A stretch of 64,000 bases of DNA from NCBI RefSeq assembly GCF_001522545.3, contig NC_031783.1, positions 603,868-667,867 on the forward strand, given 5' to 3'. This stretch comes from Parus major. Taxonomy: Eukaryota; Chordata; Aves; Passeriformes; Paridae. Numbering within the stretch: the stretch's first letter is position 1; every line of letters begins with the position of its first letter. Both the position numbers and the translations under genes were made by a program. The notes beneath the pieces are model-generated. The model was not told the origin of the DNA and ran no database searches. It worked only from the letters and a program-made list of their open reading frames with translations. Positions 33,941 through 47,002 of the stretch are shown here, one piece after another.

Positions 33941-36090
33941 AGAAAGAGAAGCGGGGCACTTCCGTACCCAGCAGATGCCTCCGGGCTGCCCCTGGGGGGC
34001 TGCTCCGCTATCCCCAGGCCACCTGCGAGCGGGGCACAAAAAAGGTGAAACTAATTTAATCAGTTTGCACGAGGAGGTGCAGGAGAGCAGGAAACCCAGA
34101 CGTGGATTCTTTCCCTTACTGGGGTCGTGTTCACATCGTGGTCGGCCCCCACATCTGCCAGTCTGGCCTGGAGAGCATCCTCTTGTAATTGCCCTTGCAA
34201 TGGATGTGAGGACTGAAGACAGCACCAGAGACGGGAAGAAGGGCAAGGTGCCAGCACAGTGCCCACCCGTTACGTTCAAAGCCCCACCCACCATCACCCT
34301 GCTCCCGGGGGACCCTCGGTTACCCACATCCTGTTGCTCTGGGGCAGCAGGTTGCAGGAGCAGTTCTCCCAGCCGGCTGGCAGATGCTCACTGAAGGAGC
34401 AGACCCCAGCTGGCTGCAAGCCCCAGGGAAATTGCTGTTGGCTGCTTTCTGCCTTGTTGCACTAAACACATTCCTCCTCTTATTCCAGCAGCAGGGACGT
34501 GGATAAACAGGAGTGAAGCCACCGGGTGACAGGACAGAGAAGACTGGGCCATGAGCAGGGGAACATCAAGGCTCTTAAGTCCAATGCTATGGGTGTCTTG
34601 TAGCCCCTCTGTCTCTCTTGGGGACACTCATGCATTTGGACAGCTGGGCAGTCAAGCCAGAAGCCATAAAAGCAGCCCCAATGCAGATCCCAGATGAGAC
34701 ACCAGTGCAGGACCAATGTTTGCTTTGTGTGGGATCAGATCAGACTGCAAGGCAGAGCAAGGCCCAGGGCTGTAAGAACAGTGTGGCACCAGGGACAGTC
34801 TGGGATGATGTATGCAATAAGGCAAAATGGGGCATGGCTAGAAGTGACATGGAGTAGGAATTGTCCAAGGGATGGACCTGAAGGCATTTTCCTCACCAGG
34901 AAACACAAGGACAACCATGAATGTGAGCCATGATACTGAACCAGCCTGGCCTGACTGCTCCAGGGTGGTGCTGAGCTGGGGGGGCTGCATCACCACAACC
35001 TCAGTGCTGCTGTTTTCACACCCATTGGACCCCCACCATGCTGTGACTCAAACATGATGTCAGAAACACTGGTCAGCATATGAAAAAGTTTTGGAACTGC
35101 TGTCCACAGGCCCCACGTCAGTGAAAGCTCAGTTGAGATTGGCAGAAACCGTTTCCTGAATCCCTGTTTCCCCTGTTCCCTCTTCATAGGATGGAGAGCC
35201 TGAGAGAAAGATGTGAATCTGATTTTGACAGATGGGAGTGCTACAGACATCAGCAGGGATGGAACACTCACTGAAGTAGGAATCAGACTGTGAGACCCTT
35301 TCAGTGTTCTTCCACATGCTGACATCACCCAGCATTTGCTGCCTTCCTGGGCAGATCTGGCAGGATGAGAGGACAAGCACACTGTTTTGTTTGTCACCCT
35401 GTGGTCTGCAGGAAGCTCTGCCCATCGCAAGTTCCCAATCTTCATCCATTCCTGCTCCTTGTGCCTCATGAAGGCACAGTATTTGGTGCCTGCCAGGCCT
35501 CCCAGACAACAAAGGATTGCTGAAAGGACACAGACATCCACAAGCTGTTGGAGCAAAAGCACCAGCACCAAGTCAGCTGGGGCAGATACAGAATTGTTGA
35601 ATGGGTTGGAGGGACCTTAAAAGATCATCCAATCCAATGGCACAGCAGGGATATCTTTCACTAAATTGCTCATTCAAACCTATACTTGAGCACTTTCAGG
35701 CATGGTGCAGCCACAGCTTGTCTGGGCACCCTGTGCCAGGCCCTCACCACCCTCACAGGGAAGAATTCCTTCCCAATATCCTATCTAACCCTGCCCTCTG
35801 GCAGTGGAAAGCCATTCCCCCTTGTCCTGTCACTGCAAAGTCCCTCTCCAGCTCTGTTGGAGCCACTTTAGGAACTGGAAGGGGCTCTAAAGTCCCCCTG
35901 GAGCCCTCTGTCCCCCAGGCTGATGCCCTCCTCTGCCCTCTGTACCTCGGCCCCCTGCTCCCCACTTGTCCTGCAGCACACACTCAGAGCCAGCCCAGCC
36001 CTGCAGAGGACTGCCCTGGCCATTGTCTTGTGCCCACAGAGTGGCTCGGAGCCAGCACCGGACCCCGACACTGACCCCGATCCCGATCCC
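33941..36090. other. Upstream intergenic stretch with one CR1 copy
   Basis: About 2.1 kb between two GC-rich islands. Apart from the CR1 fragment at 35588-35905 and a short CCCCGAT-like repeat at the gap edge (36062-36090), I see no gene or notable signal. Confidence 0.6.
35588..35905 (-). mobile_element. CR1 LINE 3' fragment
   Basis: Reverse-oriented CR1 phrases occur in the expected order: GGGTTGGAGGGACCTTAAAA, GATCATCCAATCCAATGGC, CAGCTTGTCTGGGCACCCTG and CCTCACCACCCTCACAGGGA. They are followed by CTTCCCAATATCCTATCTAA and GGGGCTCTAAAGTCCCCCTG. Confidence 0.92.
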
Positions 36091-36615
36091 NNNNNNNNNN
36101 NNNNNNNNNNNNNNNNNNNNNNNNNNNNNNNNNNNNNNNNNNNNNNNNNNNNNNNNNNNNNNNNNNNNNNNNNNNNNNNNNNNNNNNNNNNNNNNNNNNN
36201 NNNNNNNNNNNNNNNNNNNNNNNNNNNNNNNNNNNNNNNNNNNNNNNNNNNNNNNNNNNNNNNNNNNNNNNNNNNNNNNNNNNNNNNNNNNNNNNNNNNN
36301 NNNNNNNNNNNNNNNNNNNNNNNNNNNNNNNNNNNNNNNNNNNNNNNNNNNNNNNNNNNNNNNNNNNNNNNNNNNNNNNNNNNNNNNNNNNNNNNNNNNN
36401 NNNNNNNNNNNNNNNNNNNNNNNNNNNNNNNNNNNNNNNNNNNNNNNNNNNNNNNNNNNNNNNNNNNNNNNNNNNNNNNNNNNNNNNNNNNNNNNNNNNN
36501 NNNNNNNNNNNNNNNNNNNNNNNNNNNNNNNNNNNNNNNNNNNNNNNNNNNNNNNNNNNNNNNNNNNNNNNNNNNNNNNNNNNNNNNNNNNNNNNNNNNN
36601 NNNNNNNNNNNNNNN
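36091..36615. other. Assembly gap (525 N)
   Basis: Flanked on the left by a short tandem CCCCGATCCCGATCCC-type repeat and on the right by CpG-rich DNA. Confidence 0.99.
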
Positions 36616-36860
36616 CCCGGCTCCCCGCGGTCGGTGCGCGGCCCTCGCGCGCCCCCTGCCGGTTCCGGCGCTCGGGAGGAGCGGCGGCAGCGCCGGGCAC
36701 CGGTCCGGGATGCGCGGCGGCGCCGGGGCCCGGCACCGCGTCCGGCTCACTCGGCACATGAGCCCAGCTGTAATCCAGTCCCCAGCGCCGCCGAGGAAGG
36801 AGAACGTGTCACAGCGGGCCGCCCCAGCCCCACCCCGGTGTGTCGGAACCGCTCCTTGAG
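36616..36860. promoter_or_regulatory. CpG-rich island edge, gene unknown
   Basis: Dense CpG (CGCGGTCGGTGCGCGGCC, GGCGCTCGGGAGGAGCGG) directly right of the gap. It may be a distal promoter of the netrin gene or of a non-coding transcript. No reading frame with recognisable similarity. Confidence 0.4.
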
Positions 36861-38439
36861 GTGGAGGCTCGAGCTTCCACACAAGCAGGGAAGAGACCTT
36901 ACCTTCTGCCTCGCCCCTCTTTAACCCCCTCGCTGGAGAAGGAAGACGTTTACTGCCAGAAGGGTGGACTCTTTCCTTTGACTGGTCCCACAGGCCCTGC
37001 TCCCAATGCAGTAAGAGAGGAGGATCCCATTTCAGCCACTGGGTCATCTTCAGGATGACTCCATACTTCTCATGATTCCCTTTTTCTGTGCTATTTACTA
37101 CTCCAAGGGCACCTTATCTGCCTCCCTTTTGGAACTATCAGTCTCCTGAAAGACACCTCTGCTTGCCCACCCTGTGCTCAGAACCCTGTGGGGACAGAAC
37201 CTCCGTCCCCACACATAGTTTTTTCTGGAGTGTAGGTCACAGCAGCTGTTGTCAGGAACTGAAATGACCTTGCAGGAAGGTACAGACACCCTCCTTGTGT
37301 GGTGTGATTTGCCCAAGGCATCCTACCATGCTCTGTCACACCAGTGGCTTGGGGCTCACCTGAGCCTCAGCAGCCCTTGGGAGTCTGTTCCCTCCACCCT
37401 GACTCTCCTGCTCACCACCAGCCTTCCTGTAGGCCCAGTGCATCCATGGTGCCTTTGGGTCCTTCCTCTTGCTCTGCACAGCTGGGGAACAGAAATGTCC
37501 CGGGCTTTCTGCCCAGCTTGGGGTCCAGGTGCTGGCAGCACCAGGGTTTGAACACTGTGGGGATAGGGGGGCAGCCCAAATAGGTCCTCCCCAGCGACCA
37601 ATAACCCTGCTCTGGGCCACAAAAACTCTTCTCTACCATCCAAAAAGGTCAGGATGGGCAGTTCACCCTGGTGTAGAGAGGGTTTGTTTGTTGAAAGGTG
37701 TGCAGTGAGTGTAGCTTGGGGAAAAGGAATGCGGTGTGACATCACCAACGCAGCATATAACTCCATGTAACAGATGTAACCACCGTGCCCTGGCCCTGCT
37801 CACCCCAGCATGAACATTGCACAGCTCAGGCACAGTGCCAAAGCTTCAGCTTATAGCCCCAGGCCAAGGTGGGGCAGCTCAAAGGACTGCAGTCTGCTAG
37901 CAAGGCTGGAGAGATGTTGAACCTGCAGCAGTGTGTGCTGAGGCCATGTTCTGGTGACACTGCCATTCCTGGTCTTGGACTGAGGGATGCTGTGGAACGA
38001 GGCTGCAGAGGCTGGGGACAATATACAACAAAGTCCTCAAAAACGCTCCATGCTCCCAGGAAGTGGCAGCTCTGCAGACACTCCAGGCTCTGCTCTTCTA
38101 GCACATCTTCAGCTCTGTGTTATCCCACCATGGCTACTTGGAGCCCATGGCAAAGGGACTTGCATGGCCCTGCTTACAGTGAAAACATTCCTGGACAATG
38201 CTGATGAGCGTGTCCCAGGTGCCCCTATTCAGATGTAAACAGCTGGGTCCTGAACTGAATTTTTCCCTCTTTCTCTCTCATCCGCTTCCTGAACTACAAG
38301 ACCTAAGCCTGGCCCTTTCCTGAATATGCTTTGGTTCATCTTTAACTAATTCCATCCCCGCACCACTGCCATGGCTGTGTATGCAGACCACTCAAACATG
38401 TCACCCCCACACCTTACACTCCTGTCTGCGCCCCCCTGC
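36861..38439. other. Intergenic stretch, nothing recognised
   Basis: No coding exon, recognisable repeat or striking composition. Short open frames differ in no way from chance expectation. Confidence 0.55.
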
Positions 38440-38695
38440 ACTGCAGTGACCGCTGTGGCACCGGCATCCTCCCTCCCCACGGCAGGCAAAGGGACACGCG
38501 TGTCCCCATGGACGTGGCAGCAGCCGCGGGCCCGTTCGGCCGCGGGGGGAGCCCAGCCCAGCCCGGCGGCCGCGAGGTGGAGCCGTCCCCCCGCAGCTGC
38601 GGCCGCTCCGTGCCGGAGGGGCTCCGGCAGCCGGGAGAGAGGGCATTGGGGCAGCGGGACAAACCGCTCCTGCGGGGGCACTGACAGCCGAGTGT
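38440..38695. promoter_or_regulatory. Small CpG island with a 16-bp perfect palindrome
   Basis: CpG-rich DNA with several CCGCGG/CGGCCGC cores. The palindrome GGGACACGCGTGTCCC at 38491-38506 reads identically on both strands. No associated coding exon is recognised. It could be an unannotated promoter or enhancer. Confidence 0.4.
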
Positions 38696-39744
38696 ATGTT
38701 CAGGATGCTGCGCCTGTCCTCTTGCCATCAGAAGAAGGATGCTGTGCTTGTCACAGGTGGGAGGACGCTGTGTGCGTCCTGCACGCCTTGTGCCACCGCA
38801 GTCTCGGGGATGCTCTCGGTGCCTCTCAAGCATGCACAGCTGTCTGCCAGCGGCATCTCTGCTGAGCGGGATTATGTGAATGCAGAGTGAGGGTTTCTCT
38901 TGGGAAACATCTCACCTGAATTTTAGGAGCTGTTTTCCAGGGGCCCAAATGCTGTTGACTGGCCTGAAGTCAGAAGCAAAGCTTAACTTGAGCACAAGGG
39001 GCTCTTTTAATAAACCTCGTCAGCTACCTCAGCATGTTCACGTACTGAGGACCCCGCTCCCGTGTGCTCTCGTTTCCCCTGTCCAAGCCTTGTGCAGGGG
39101 TCGGGAGGAGCCGATGCGAGCCCTGCCTGCTGGCAGGTCCCAGCGCGTCCGCAGCGTTGGCAGAGCAGGCGGGCACCGCAGAACGATGTCGCAATCGGAG
39201 CACAGCGTGTGCCTGGCGCTTCAGGGGTGTTCCCAGTGAGACACCAAGGGAGGAGGTCCACAAACCTGCCGGGCAGATGGAGCTGTCCTGTGTGAGCCGG
39301 GAGCAGCTTGTTAGGCTGGCTCTGGCATGGCTGGGGTTGAGGTTTGGCTTAGATCTTGTTTGCTCCAAACCAATTCAGTGTTTGGGTAGGTTTGGGTTGG
39401 GATTCCAGAGAGCCTCAGCAGCTTGGGCCGTGCCTCTGCTGCTCACTTGGGCACAGCACAGGGGGCTTTGCTTGCCCAAGGGTTAGGGGCCCCAGCCTGC
39501 TCCTGGGACCATGAGCTGCAGCACAGGGATACCAGCCCAGGTCTCCCAGGCAGCAGGGCTGTTGCTGCTCAAACTCACTCATGCAGCTCCTGTGGCTCCA
39601 GAGCCTACTCAGTTGCAAGCAGCAGCTGCCACTGTGATATAAACAATTCCCTGGTTTTTGAAGCGGTGGTGGGATCGAAGTGCCTGCTTCCTTGTCCTCT
39701 TTGGTAGTGATGGCACGTGAACAGGCCCCTAGTGATGTAGGCAA

Positions 39745-39897
39745 GTCCCAGCCCCAAACTTCCCAGAGTTCCAGAAGTGTTTGGACAATGCTCTCAGCCA
39801 CATGTTGGGAATGTTGGGGTGTCCTGTGCAAGGCCAGGAGTTGGGCTCAATGTCTAGGGGCCAATTCCAGCTCAGGAGATTCTGTGAATTCCTGTGA
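39745..39897 (+). mobile_element. CR1 LINE 3' tail
   Basis: Plus-oriented phrases include AGTTCCAGAAGTGTTTGGAC, AATGCTCTCAGCCACATG, TTGGGGTGTCCTGTGCAAGG, CCAGGAGTTGGGCTCAATG and a terminal ATTCTGTGAATTCCTGTG. They form the reverse complement of the type seen at 13891-14124. Confidence 0.88.
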
Positions 39898-40169
39898 GGC
39901 AGCAGAAGTGTGAGCATATGGTCAAATGCATGCAGCCACACTTCTCCAGTCCTCCAGACTGTCTGGGGAGGTTGTTCCTCCATTGCCTCTGCTGATGGTC
40001 TGGGGTTGAGCTCACAGTGAGAGAGGGGCCCAAGGGGCCCTTGGTGTAGCCATGCCAGAGCAAGCAGGTGGCATGGGCTTTGCTGAATCAACTAAAGACC
40101 TTTGTCTGAAGCTGTCCTGAAAATGAGTCTTTCTGCAGGGTGGTGGTGGCACATGGGTGGCAGCCAAAT

Positions 40170-40372
40170 GGTTGGTGAAGAAGGGATATTGAGAGGAAGG
40201 GCTGGGACAAAGGGCTGGGAAGGAGGAACCAGGGTGAACAGTGAGAGAAGGAAGGCAGGAAAGGAGAGGTGGGAGGGAGGGAAGAGAAAGAAGCTCAGGA
40301 AAACATGGTGTGAAGAGGGAGAGAAGAAAGATGGTTTGGGGGGTTGGGGGGAAGAGAAACACACAGAGAGTT
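40170..40372. repeat. Purine-rich (GA/GGA) low-complexity tract
   Basis: About 200 bases of almost uninterrupted purines on the plus strand, ending in GGGGGGTTGGGGGGAAG. The tract could form triplex or quadruplex structures. No gene is associated. Confidence 0.6.
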
Positions 40373-41940
40373 TTGTAACAACTTAAATTCATTCCAGACA
40401 ATGTCCAAGGAGCCCTGGCAGCACGGGTTGAAACTAACCCTGCCTTTGATTTTATGAGTTCATTATATGTTGTTTGGGACAGTGATTCATGCATCTTGGC
40501 CGCTTCACATTTTCCCTTGTGTCACAAATGAAGAGGGGACCACGAGATGGATTCTTTGGGTGGAAAGTAATCCCTCAATTGTTAGGTAGATGTCTCTGTG
40601 CCATGCAGAGATCCCAGAAGAGTGGTCTCCTGGGCTGCCCCAGCTCCCTGCACAGCATACACCATCTCTGTGCTTTGTACACCTTTGCTCTCTTAAAGGG
40701 AAAGCACTGGGAATGTCTGGGCAGAAGGATGCCCAGTGATGGCCATGTATGTTCTGTGCCTGCCCTTTGCTGCAAAGCCCAAGATGGGCCAGAGGATGGA
40801 CAACTGGGAGAGCTCAGAGCTGTGTGGGGAGCATATCCAGCCACCAAGTGACCAGTGTCCCAGAGGCCATCTCTGCAGATGGCGAGGGAGGGTGACCACA
40901 AGGTCACAGTCACAGCTTGGGGACCATGCTGAGATCATACTGCAGCACTGCTCTGGGTGCTCCTCACCTCCATCCCCACCCCAAGAGCATCACTGCACTT
41001 ACAGGTTATCTCTGCTCAAAGGTGCAAGATGCTGGATGAACTACAGGAAAAAACATTCAGGAACAGACAGGTTGGTGGCTTCCAGACCATTTTGGTTGGG
41101 ACCATTTATTTGCAACCCTAATAATAGGCCCTGGTCAGAAAAGTAACAATACCTGCCCAAGACAGCATCAAAGTCATTTCAGGCTTTCCAGAAAGGAAGA
41201 AAAAAGCCTCACAGATTTCTAAAACACATTGGTAGAGAAAATACAGGCCTCCAAAACTGGACAGCAAAAGCTCTTTGCTGGCATTTTCTGGTTTTGATTT
41301 AATTTTCTGTTTTTGATTTAATGTTTCTCTTCCAAATGAGACAAAGTTCAGAAAATGATTACATTTTTACCAGAAAGGCATTTTCAGTGTGGCCAGTCCT
41401 AGCCTGAGCCCTGTGAATGACAGTGCTTCTACACTGGTGAGCTGTGACCAGCCTGCAGAGTTTCTCATGCTGCTGTACCTTACACTGACCAGTGGGAAAG
41501 TGCCAAGAAGATCCACACTTATTGGGGCATGGAAACCTCTGGAGAGGCCTGAAGCATCCCGAAAGGAGAGCTGAGACTTCCTTACAAGCTTGCACAAGTG
41601 CCAGATGAGTTTTGTGTGGACTCCCAGGTAGAGCCACTACACAGAAACTCATCTGGAGTCTGGCTGTGGTGAAAAGGCCAAGAAGCACTGAAGTGGGGTG
41701 GCTGAAAGCTCGGGGGCAGGGGGGGACCAATAGTCCAGCCCTGCAAGCCCCAATCTGCCCTGCTCCAACTCATTCCAGGGACCCAGGTAGCCCAAATTCC
41801 CTCCCTCCTTCAGGCCTGGGCTCAGGCACTGCTGTTCCTGTGGGGAGTCTCTTCTGAGGATACAGTGCACTCCTTATTCTGCTGGGATTGCAGGCCAGCA
41901 TCTTTCCCCAGCACAAGCTTCACTTCAGGAAAATGATGAT

Positions 41941-42045
41941 GGGTTTTTTTTTTTTTTTTTTTTTTGGGGTTTTTTGTTTTTGTTTTTTTTTTTTTTGTTT
42001 GTTTTGGTTTTTTATTTATTTTTTTTGTTTGAATGTTGTTGTTTT
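41941..42045. repeat. T-rich low-complexity tract
   Basis: Long T runs are broken only by G or A (T23, then GTTTT-type units). On the minus strand this would be an A-rich tail, but no retrotransposed gene body adjoins it, so I call it simple repeat only. Confidence 0.7.
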
Positions 42046-45000
42046 TAAAGAGAATTCTTAGGAAAAACACTCACTGAGACAGATCAGCTCATTTTCAAAG
42101 TTATCCTGAGGCAAAAGGCAGAGGGTGTGGGCTGTGATACACACCCACATCTGTACAATGAGGAAGGCAACAGTGCAAAGCAAAAACAATTGCATGAAAA
42201 GCTTTCCAACAACAAAGTTTTCAAACCCGCAGAGCCCAGGCTATTTCTTGTGGTTGGTGGGTAAGAGTTCCCAGATAATAGGGCCTGACAATGGAACAAT
42301 GGGGGCCGAAAGACGCGGTTCATGATTAGGAGTTATATAACAGTGGCTGGCATTTATTAATAACACTCGTGTTGGGCCTCATTTTCTTAGTTAGCACTTT
42401 TCAAGTTCAGAGCACTTTACAACCCCTGGCTATTCCATATTGGATGCTCGCTAAGAGGTGATGTGGAGCAGTAGGAGCAACCTTCATGCCTGCTTCTCTG
42501 GCAGACCTTAAAGGGGAGAAAGGAAAATGCCAAGCAATGGACTCTCATCAGCTATTTGCGATCTCTCCTGTACCCCACAGTCATGGGGTGGTGTAAGATC
42601 ACAAAGGAATATCATTTGGGAAAACAGCTTTCTGGGATGTGCTACTGAACCTTAATGTTTACAAAGTACTCCTTTTCCTGGAGAATGAGAAAAACTGCGA
42701 CTTTCACTGGGACTCAGCAATAAATTTGGGTGTGATCCCAAATGGGAACCAGCCCAGGAGGGACAGTCCCTCAGCCAGCCTGCAGTGATGGCATCTGCCT
42801 TTTGGCACAGTTCTGGGAGCAGGAGAGAGACATCCCACACAGACAACCCCGTACCATGTCCTGGGACGTGCTGGCTGGAACAGTAGGCACGGCTGCTCCT
42901 GGAGGGTGCACTCGGGGCAGGCTGGGCCAGGACGGCGGCTCTCTGTGCCTGGCTCTCATGAGACCCTGACGCAGAGCAGTAGTCATCCCACTGGCACAGG
43001 GGATGAGCGGTCCAGTCTGAACAGGTTGTCTCCTTCTGGTCTGGCTATTTATTGCTCCTGTGACTGTTGCTCATGGTATGTGCTGACCGCTCAGCCTGCT
43101 CAGGAAAAACAAGAGAATTCCCGTCCAAGCTCTGGTGCCAAGCAGTTAGCGACGCTTTTCTTCTGAGGAGGCCTGAGAACCTCTCCTCAGCCCTGGGAGG
43201 CAGATGTCTCAAAAGTATCTCAGACCTGGGAAAGTTGTGGTCCAGGATCAGGCTTTGGCCTCAAACACCCAAACAGCTCAGTCCCCAGTCTGCTCCAGAG
43301 GCAGAACCTGTGCAGGCAGGAGAAAAACCTGCCGGTGCTCATGGAGGCAAAAGCAAAGGACCTCATGGCCCCACAGCTTTACTCCTAAACAGGAGGCATG
43401 GGAGAACTGCAGATTCTCACAGGAGAACACTGCGAGGAGAAGGAGGCAGGGTTTGCACCTACAAAGGATAAGACCTTGTGCCTTTTTCCACTGGTTCTAG
43501 AAGTGCATGTGCTCCAGTGAGCAGTCCCGAGGCGTGGAAATTCACACTTCCAGCAGTTCCTCTTATAGAGGGAAAGCAAAGCCAAGGGCAAAGACCCACC
43601 CCAGGGACAAGCCTGTGACAAGCCCCAGGAGTCCTGGGGAGGTGCCTGAGCCTGACTGGAGGCACAGAGCTGTGATTCCCAGAGCCCACTGAGCAGTAGC
43701 CAAGCTGATGCGTCCTGTAGGAGAAAATCTCTTTTTATGGTAAGATGGAAATCACTCACATCTGTCCAGATATGCCCACCTGCACAGGAGAGGTCTTGAG
43801 AAAACAGATACCTTCACCTTGCTTTTTTGTCACCTGGTCTCTCAGAGATGTTGGTAGCACCAGGAGCAATTTTAACACTTGTAAACCATCCTTCCACATG
43901 GGAAAAAACCTCCCACACCATCAGTTAATGCTGTCTGGTGGACAGCAGATTGCACTCCAAATGCCAGAAGCACTGATGGTTCGGGGACTCTGCTCACTGG
44001 CAAACATCTGCCAGTTGACAGCTTATCAGCTTTTCCTCCTCAAAAGTGTTTGGGGTCTCACCCTGTAGACTGGTCCCTGCACATCTTCCCTGCCTGCATG
44101 TCAAGGCTAGGGTAGAGACAGCATGATGCCCGTGGCTCAGCATCCTCTATGGTGCACCCAAGTCCAGCCAGGGCTGCTAGCAGGGGTCACTGGTTACCTG
44201 GGGCTGGGCTGCCCTCAGGACTTTGTCTGCATAATGTATTGTGGTGGTGTCAGGGGAAACCAGGGTGTTTCCTGTGCTTTATGTCTCCTCAAGGGTCTGG
44301 CTCAGTCTGGGGAAAGCCAGTCCTGGGGCTTCTTCCTGCTCTTCCTGTGTGCCTTCCTGCACAGCTGGGGTGAATGACAACCAGACTGGATCAGGAGGAC
44401 CCCACACGGCATGACCATGGTCATTCTATGTGACATGGGTACTAAGATGGGAACAGTGCCAAGCCACAGCCCAGGACATCTGGCCCTGATGATCACTGCT
44501 GGATTGCCCAGGACAACCCAGCATATGGGATCCAGCTGCCTGTGCCTGACTCCAGGTGAGGTGAGATGAGGTGAGACTGGCTGGATGAGACAAGCAGACA
44601 GGGGAGATGATGCGAGTAATTTCAGACCTTTTAAATCAAGACTTAGAAGTGCCCTTTGCTGCTGAGATTGAAATCAGGACCCTCCAAGCTTCAAAGACAG
44701 TGAGCATAAAAGGTCAGATTTCTTTACTGTACGTCCCAGGTGAGAGCTATAGCTAGAACTGTCTAACAGCACAGTGTTTCAGGCAGGAAAATCCTTTAGT
44801 TGTGTGCCCTGAAGTACTGAACAGAAAAGGCTTAAATATAAATTAGGTTTTTGCAGGGAGAAATACATACTGACCCAGGCAAGCTGATGAGGATTAAAAC
44901 ATTCTCCTCACACTTACTGGGAAAGGATAAGCATTCACCATCTGGCCTGAAAGGAACTTCTGGTTCTTTTTTGGCACCCTAATCTGAATGCACAGTCTGT

Positions 45001-46389
45001 GGGTTCAAACTGGGTCAAAAGGTTCTGGTGCTGTCTGGGAGAAACCTCTAAAATCCCCATCATGACTTTTTTTCTACAATTTAATTTGTTGGGAAATTGC
45101 ACAGGCAGAAAAAATAATATGGTTTCAATGTAATTTTGGTCCAAAAAAGTTTCCTGCCAATGCCAAATGCAGTTCCTGAAGCTGTTTCCTTCTGGCATTT
45201 GTCTCTGCACACAACTCATGCCTTCCCACCTCCACATGAGGTACATTTAACAGTATGGCACTGCCTTAATAACAGATGTTGCCAAAGCTGGTCTCTCTGC
45301 ATCCTAGTGGCAACTACTCAATGGCTCGTCTTGAGTGTTTCTCCAGCTGCTCTGCCTTGTTTGAGGTTTTACCCTGTTGGAGATTGGGGTTTTTTTTTGA
45401 CTTGTCTTTCTGATTATGGCCTGCACCTTGGAGATCAAATTGAAGAGCTTTTAGGAGAGGAGAAGGAACTCCATGTTCTCTGAATCCTTGCTCTGGGGAT
45501 TCCCTGCCTGTGTTCCAACAGCTCTCAGGGCACAGCAGAGCCATCCTCTCCCCTTGGAGCTCAGAGTCACAGAAGAGGAAAGAAAGAAGCAGGGCAGCCA
45601 TGACTGGAACTTTAAGTCCATGAGGTTTCTTAGCAGGAATTAGTGCCTTATTTACCAGTGCACTCCTCTATGCCCAGGACTAAGTCCTCACATCCCATGT
45701 TTCAGCAGGTTTTCCCAGAGCATATGAACAAGAGCTCTTATTCTCCTGTGTAGGTATCCACAGAGTCACCTCCTGTCTGTGCCACATGGGAGCCAGGTTT
45801 GCAGATGGCCTTTCTTAGGCAGATGTGCCACATAGTTGCCAGTACGTTTTGATGAAAAATGGCATAAAAATATAACATTTTGAAGAAGAACAGAGGGACA
45901 AAAGCCTGACTGAATTTTCACAATTCTTTTCCTGATTCCCGTCTCTCTACAGTTGGTTGAATGTTTCTAAATTCAGCTATGCTTCAAAAATTTCTGACCA
46001 AAAAACATAAGGATGTTTTTAGAAAAATGTTTCTCAATTTTTCCCTTCTGGTTTGGTCATGTGTTTGACTCACTGAGAGGAGACTCCAGTTGGTTTTTCT
46101 GACTAGAACCACACTTTAAAGAGAACAGCCATTCCCTTAATTTGGGCTGATAAATCTCGTGGGCACAGATGAAGATAAATCACATTTTGAACCCAGAGTA
46201 CAAATTCTCAGGGTTTAAACATTTATGTGGTATTTGTTAGGCAATTTGAAGTCTTATTGAAGTAACTGAGCTGGACAACAGGGTTGGACCTGGCCCAGGA
46301 CAACAACTGTGCACAGAAATTCGGCCTGTATGGAATAGCGATAGAGGGGCCTGAATGAATCCCACTTCACTCAGAACACTCACTGAGGA

Positions 46390-46869
46390 TTATGTCCTTT
46401 ATTCTATGCAGGACATCTTTGGCTGTGTTTCTTCCATTGCTCCCTTTGGGAGGATGGAGGGATGCTCTGTCAGCCCCCATGGGCAGCCTTTATAGTCCAG
46501 GCATGCTAAAACTCCTCATGAAGAACAAATTTGCTTCAGCCCAGAGGAGAATCATGGAAGACTTTGGAGTTCTTATGTCTGTCTGTTGCTGCTGCAGCCC
46601 CCAGAGGAAAAACAGTCTCCTGCCACCGTGGGGTGGCCTAAAAGGGACCCCAGGGCCAGCAGTGGCTGCTGCGAAGCTGGAATTTCTGGGAAGCTGCTGC
46701 ACGTCCAACATGTCCCATCCCACCGGGGCACAAAGCTTCAGCACTGCAAGCTCCGGCGCTGCACAGGACGGCACAGCTCCCTCGGAGGGACGAACCCCTG
46801 CCCGGTGCCACCGCAGTGCTTCTCCCCTAAGGCGCTTGGCAGAGGCTCTGTCATGTCCCATGGCCGGAT
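46390..46869. other. Intergenic stretch leading into a GC-rich minisatellite
   Basis: An open plus-strand frame crosses this stretch and the following gap, but its length comes from N bases and GC-rich repeat. I see no domain or conserved motif in it and do not call a gene. Confidence 0.5.
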
Positions 46870-46904
46870 GCTTGAGGTGGTGCATCCCCCGCTTCCTATG
46901 GGGG

Positions 46905-47002
46905 CACCTCCGAGCCCCGCTTTGGGTCCCGGGCCCCTCGGAGCTCCGAGCCCCGCTTTGGGTCCCGGGCCCCTCGGAGCTCCGAGCCCCGCTTTGGGTC
47001 CC
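46905..47002. repeat. 36-bp GC-rich minisatellite, truncated by a gap
   Basis: Nearly identical tandem copies of a 36-base unit contain CGAGCCCCGCTTTGGGTCCC and the 14-base palindrome CTCGGAGCTCCGAG. Almost three copies are visible before the N run begins mid-unit, so the array continues into the gap. Confidence 0.92.

Larger units (their letters stand above)
38696..46389. other. Long intergenic stretch
   Basis: About 7.7 kb without a recognisable gene. It contains a CR1 tail (39745-39897), a purine-rich tract (40170-40372), a 19-bp direct duplication (41283-41320) and a T-rich low-complexity block (41941-42045). An AT-rich patch at 42310-42440 contains TTCAAGTTCAGAGCACTTTA, which resembles ancient amniote SINE-like repeats; I am not sure of that. 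Confidence 0.5.

Noticed and set aside
41941..42045. Poly-T tract as the tail of a processed pseudogene
   Set aside because: No gene-like sequence adjoins it on the expected side.
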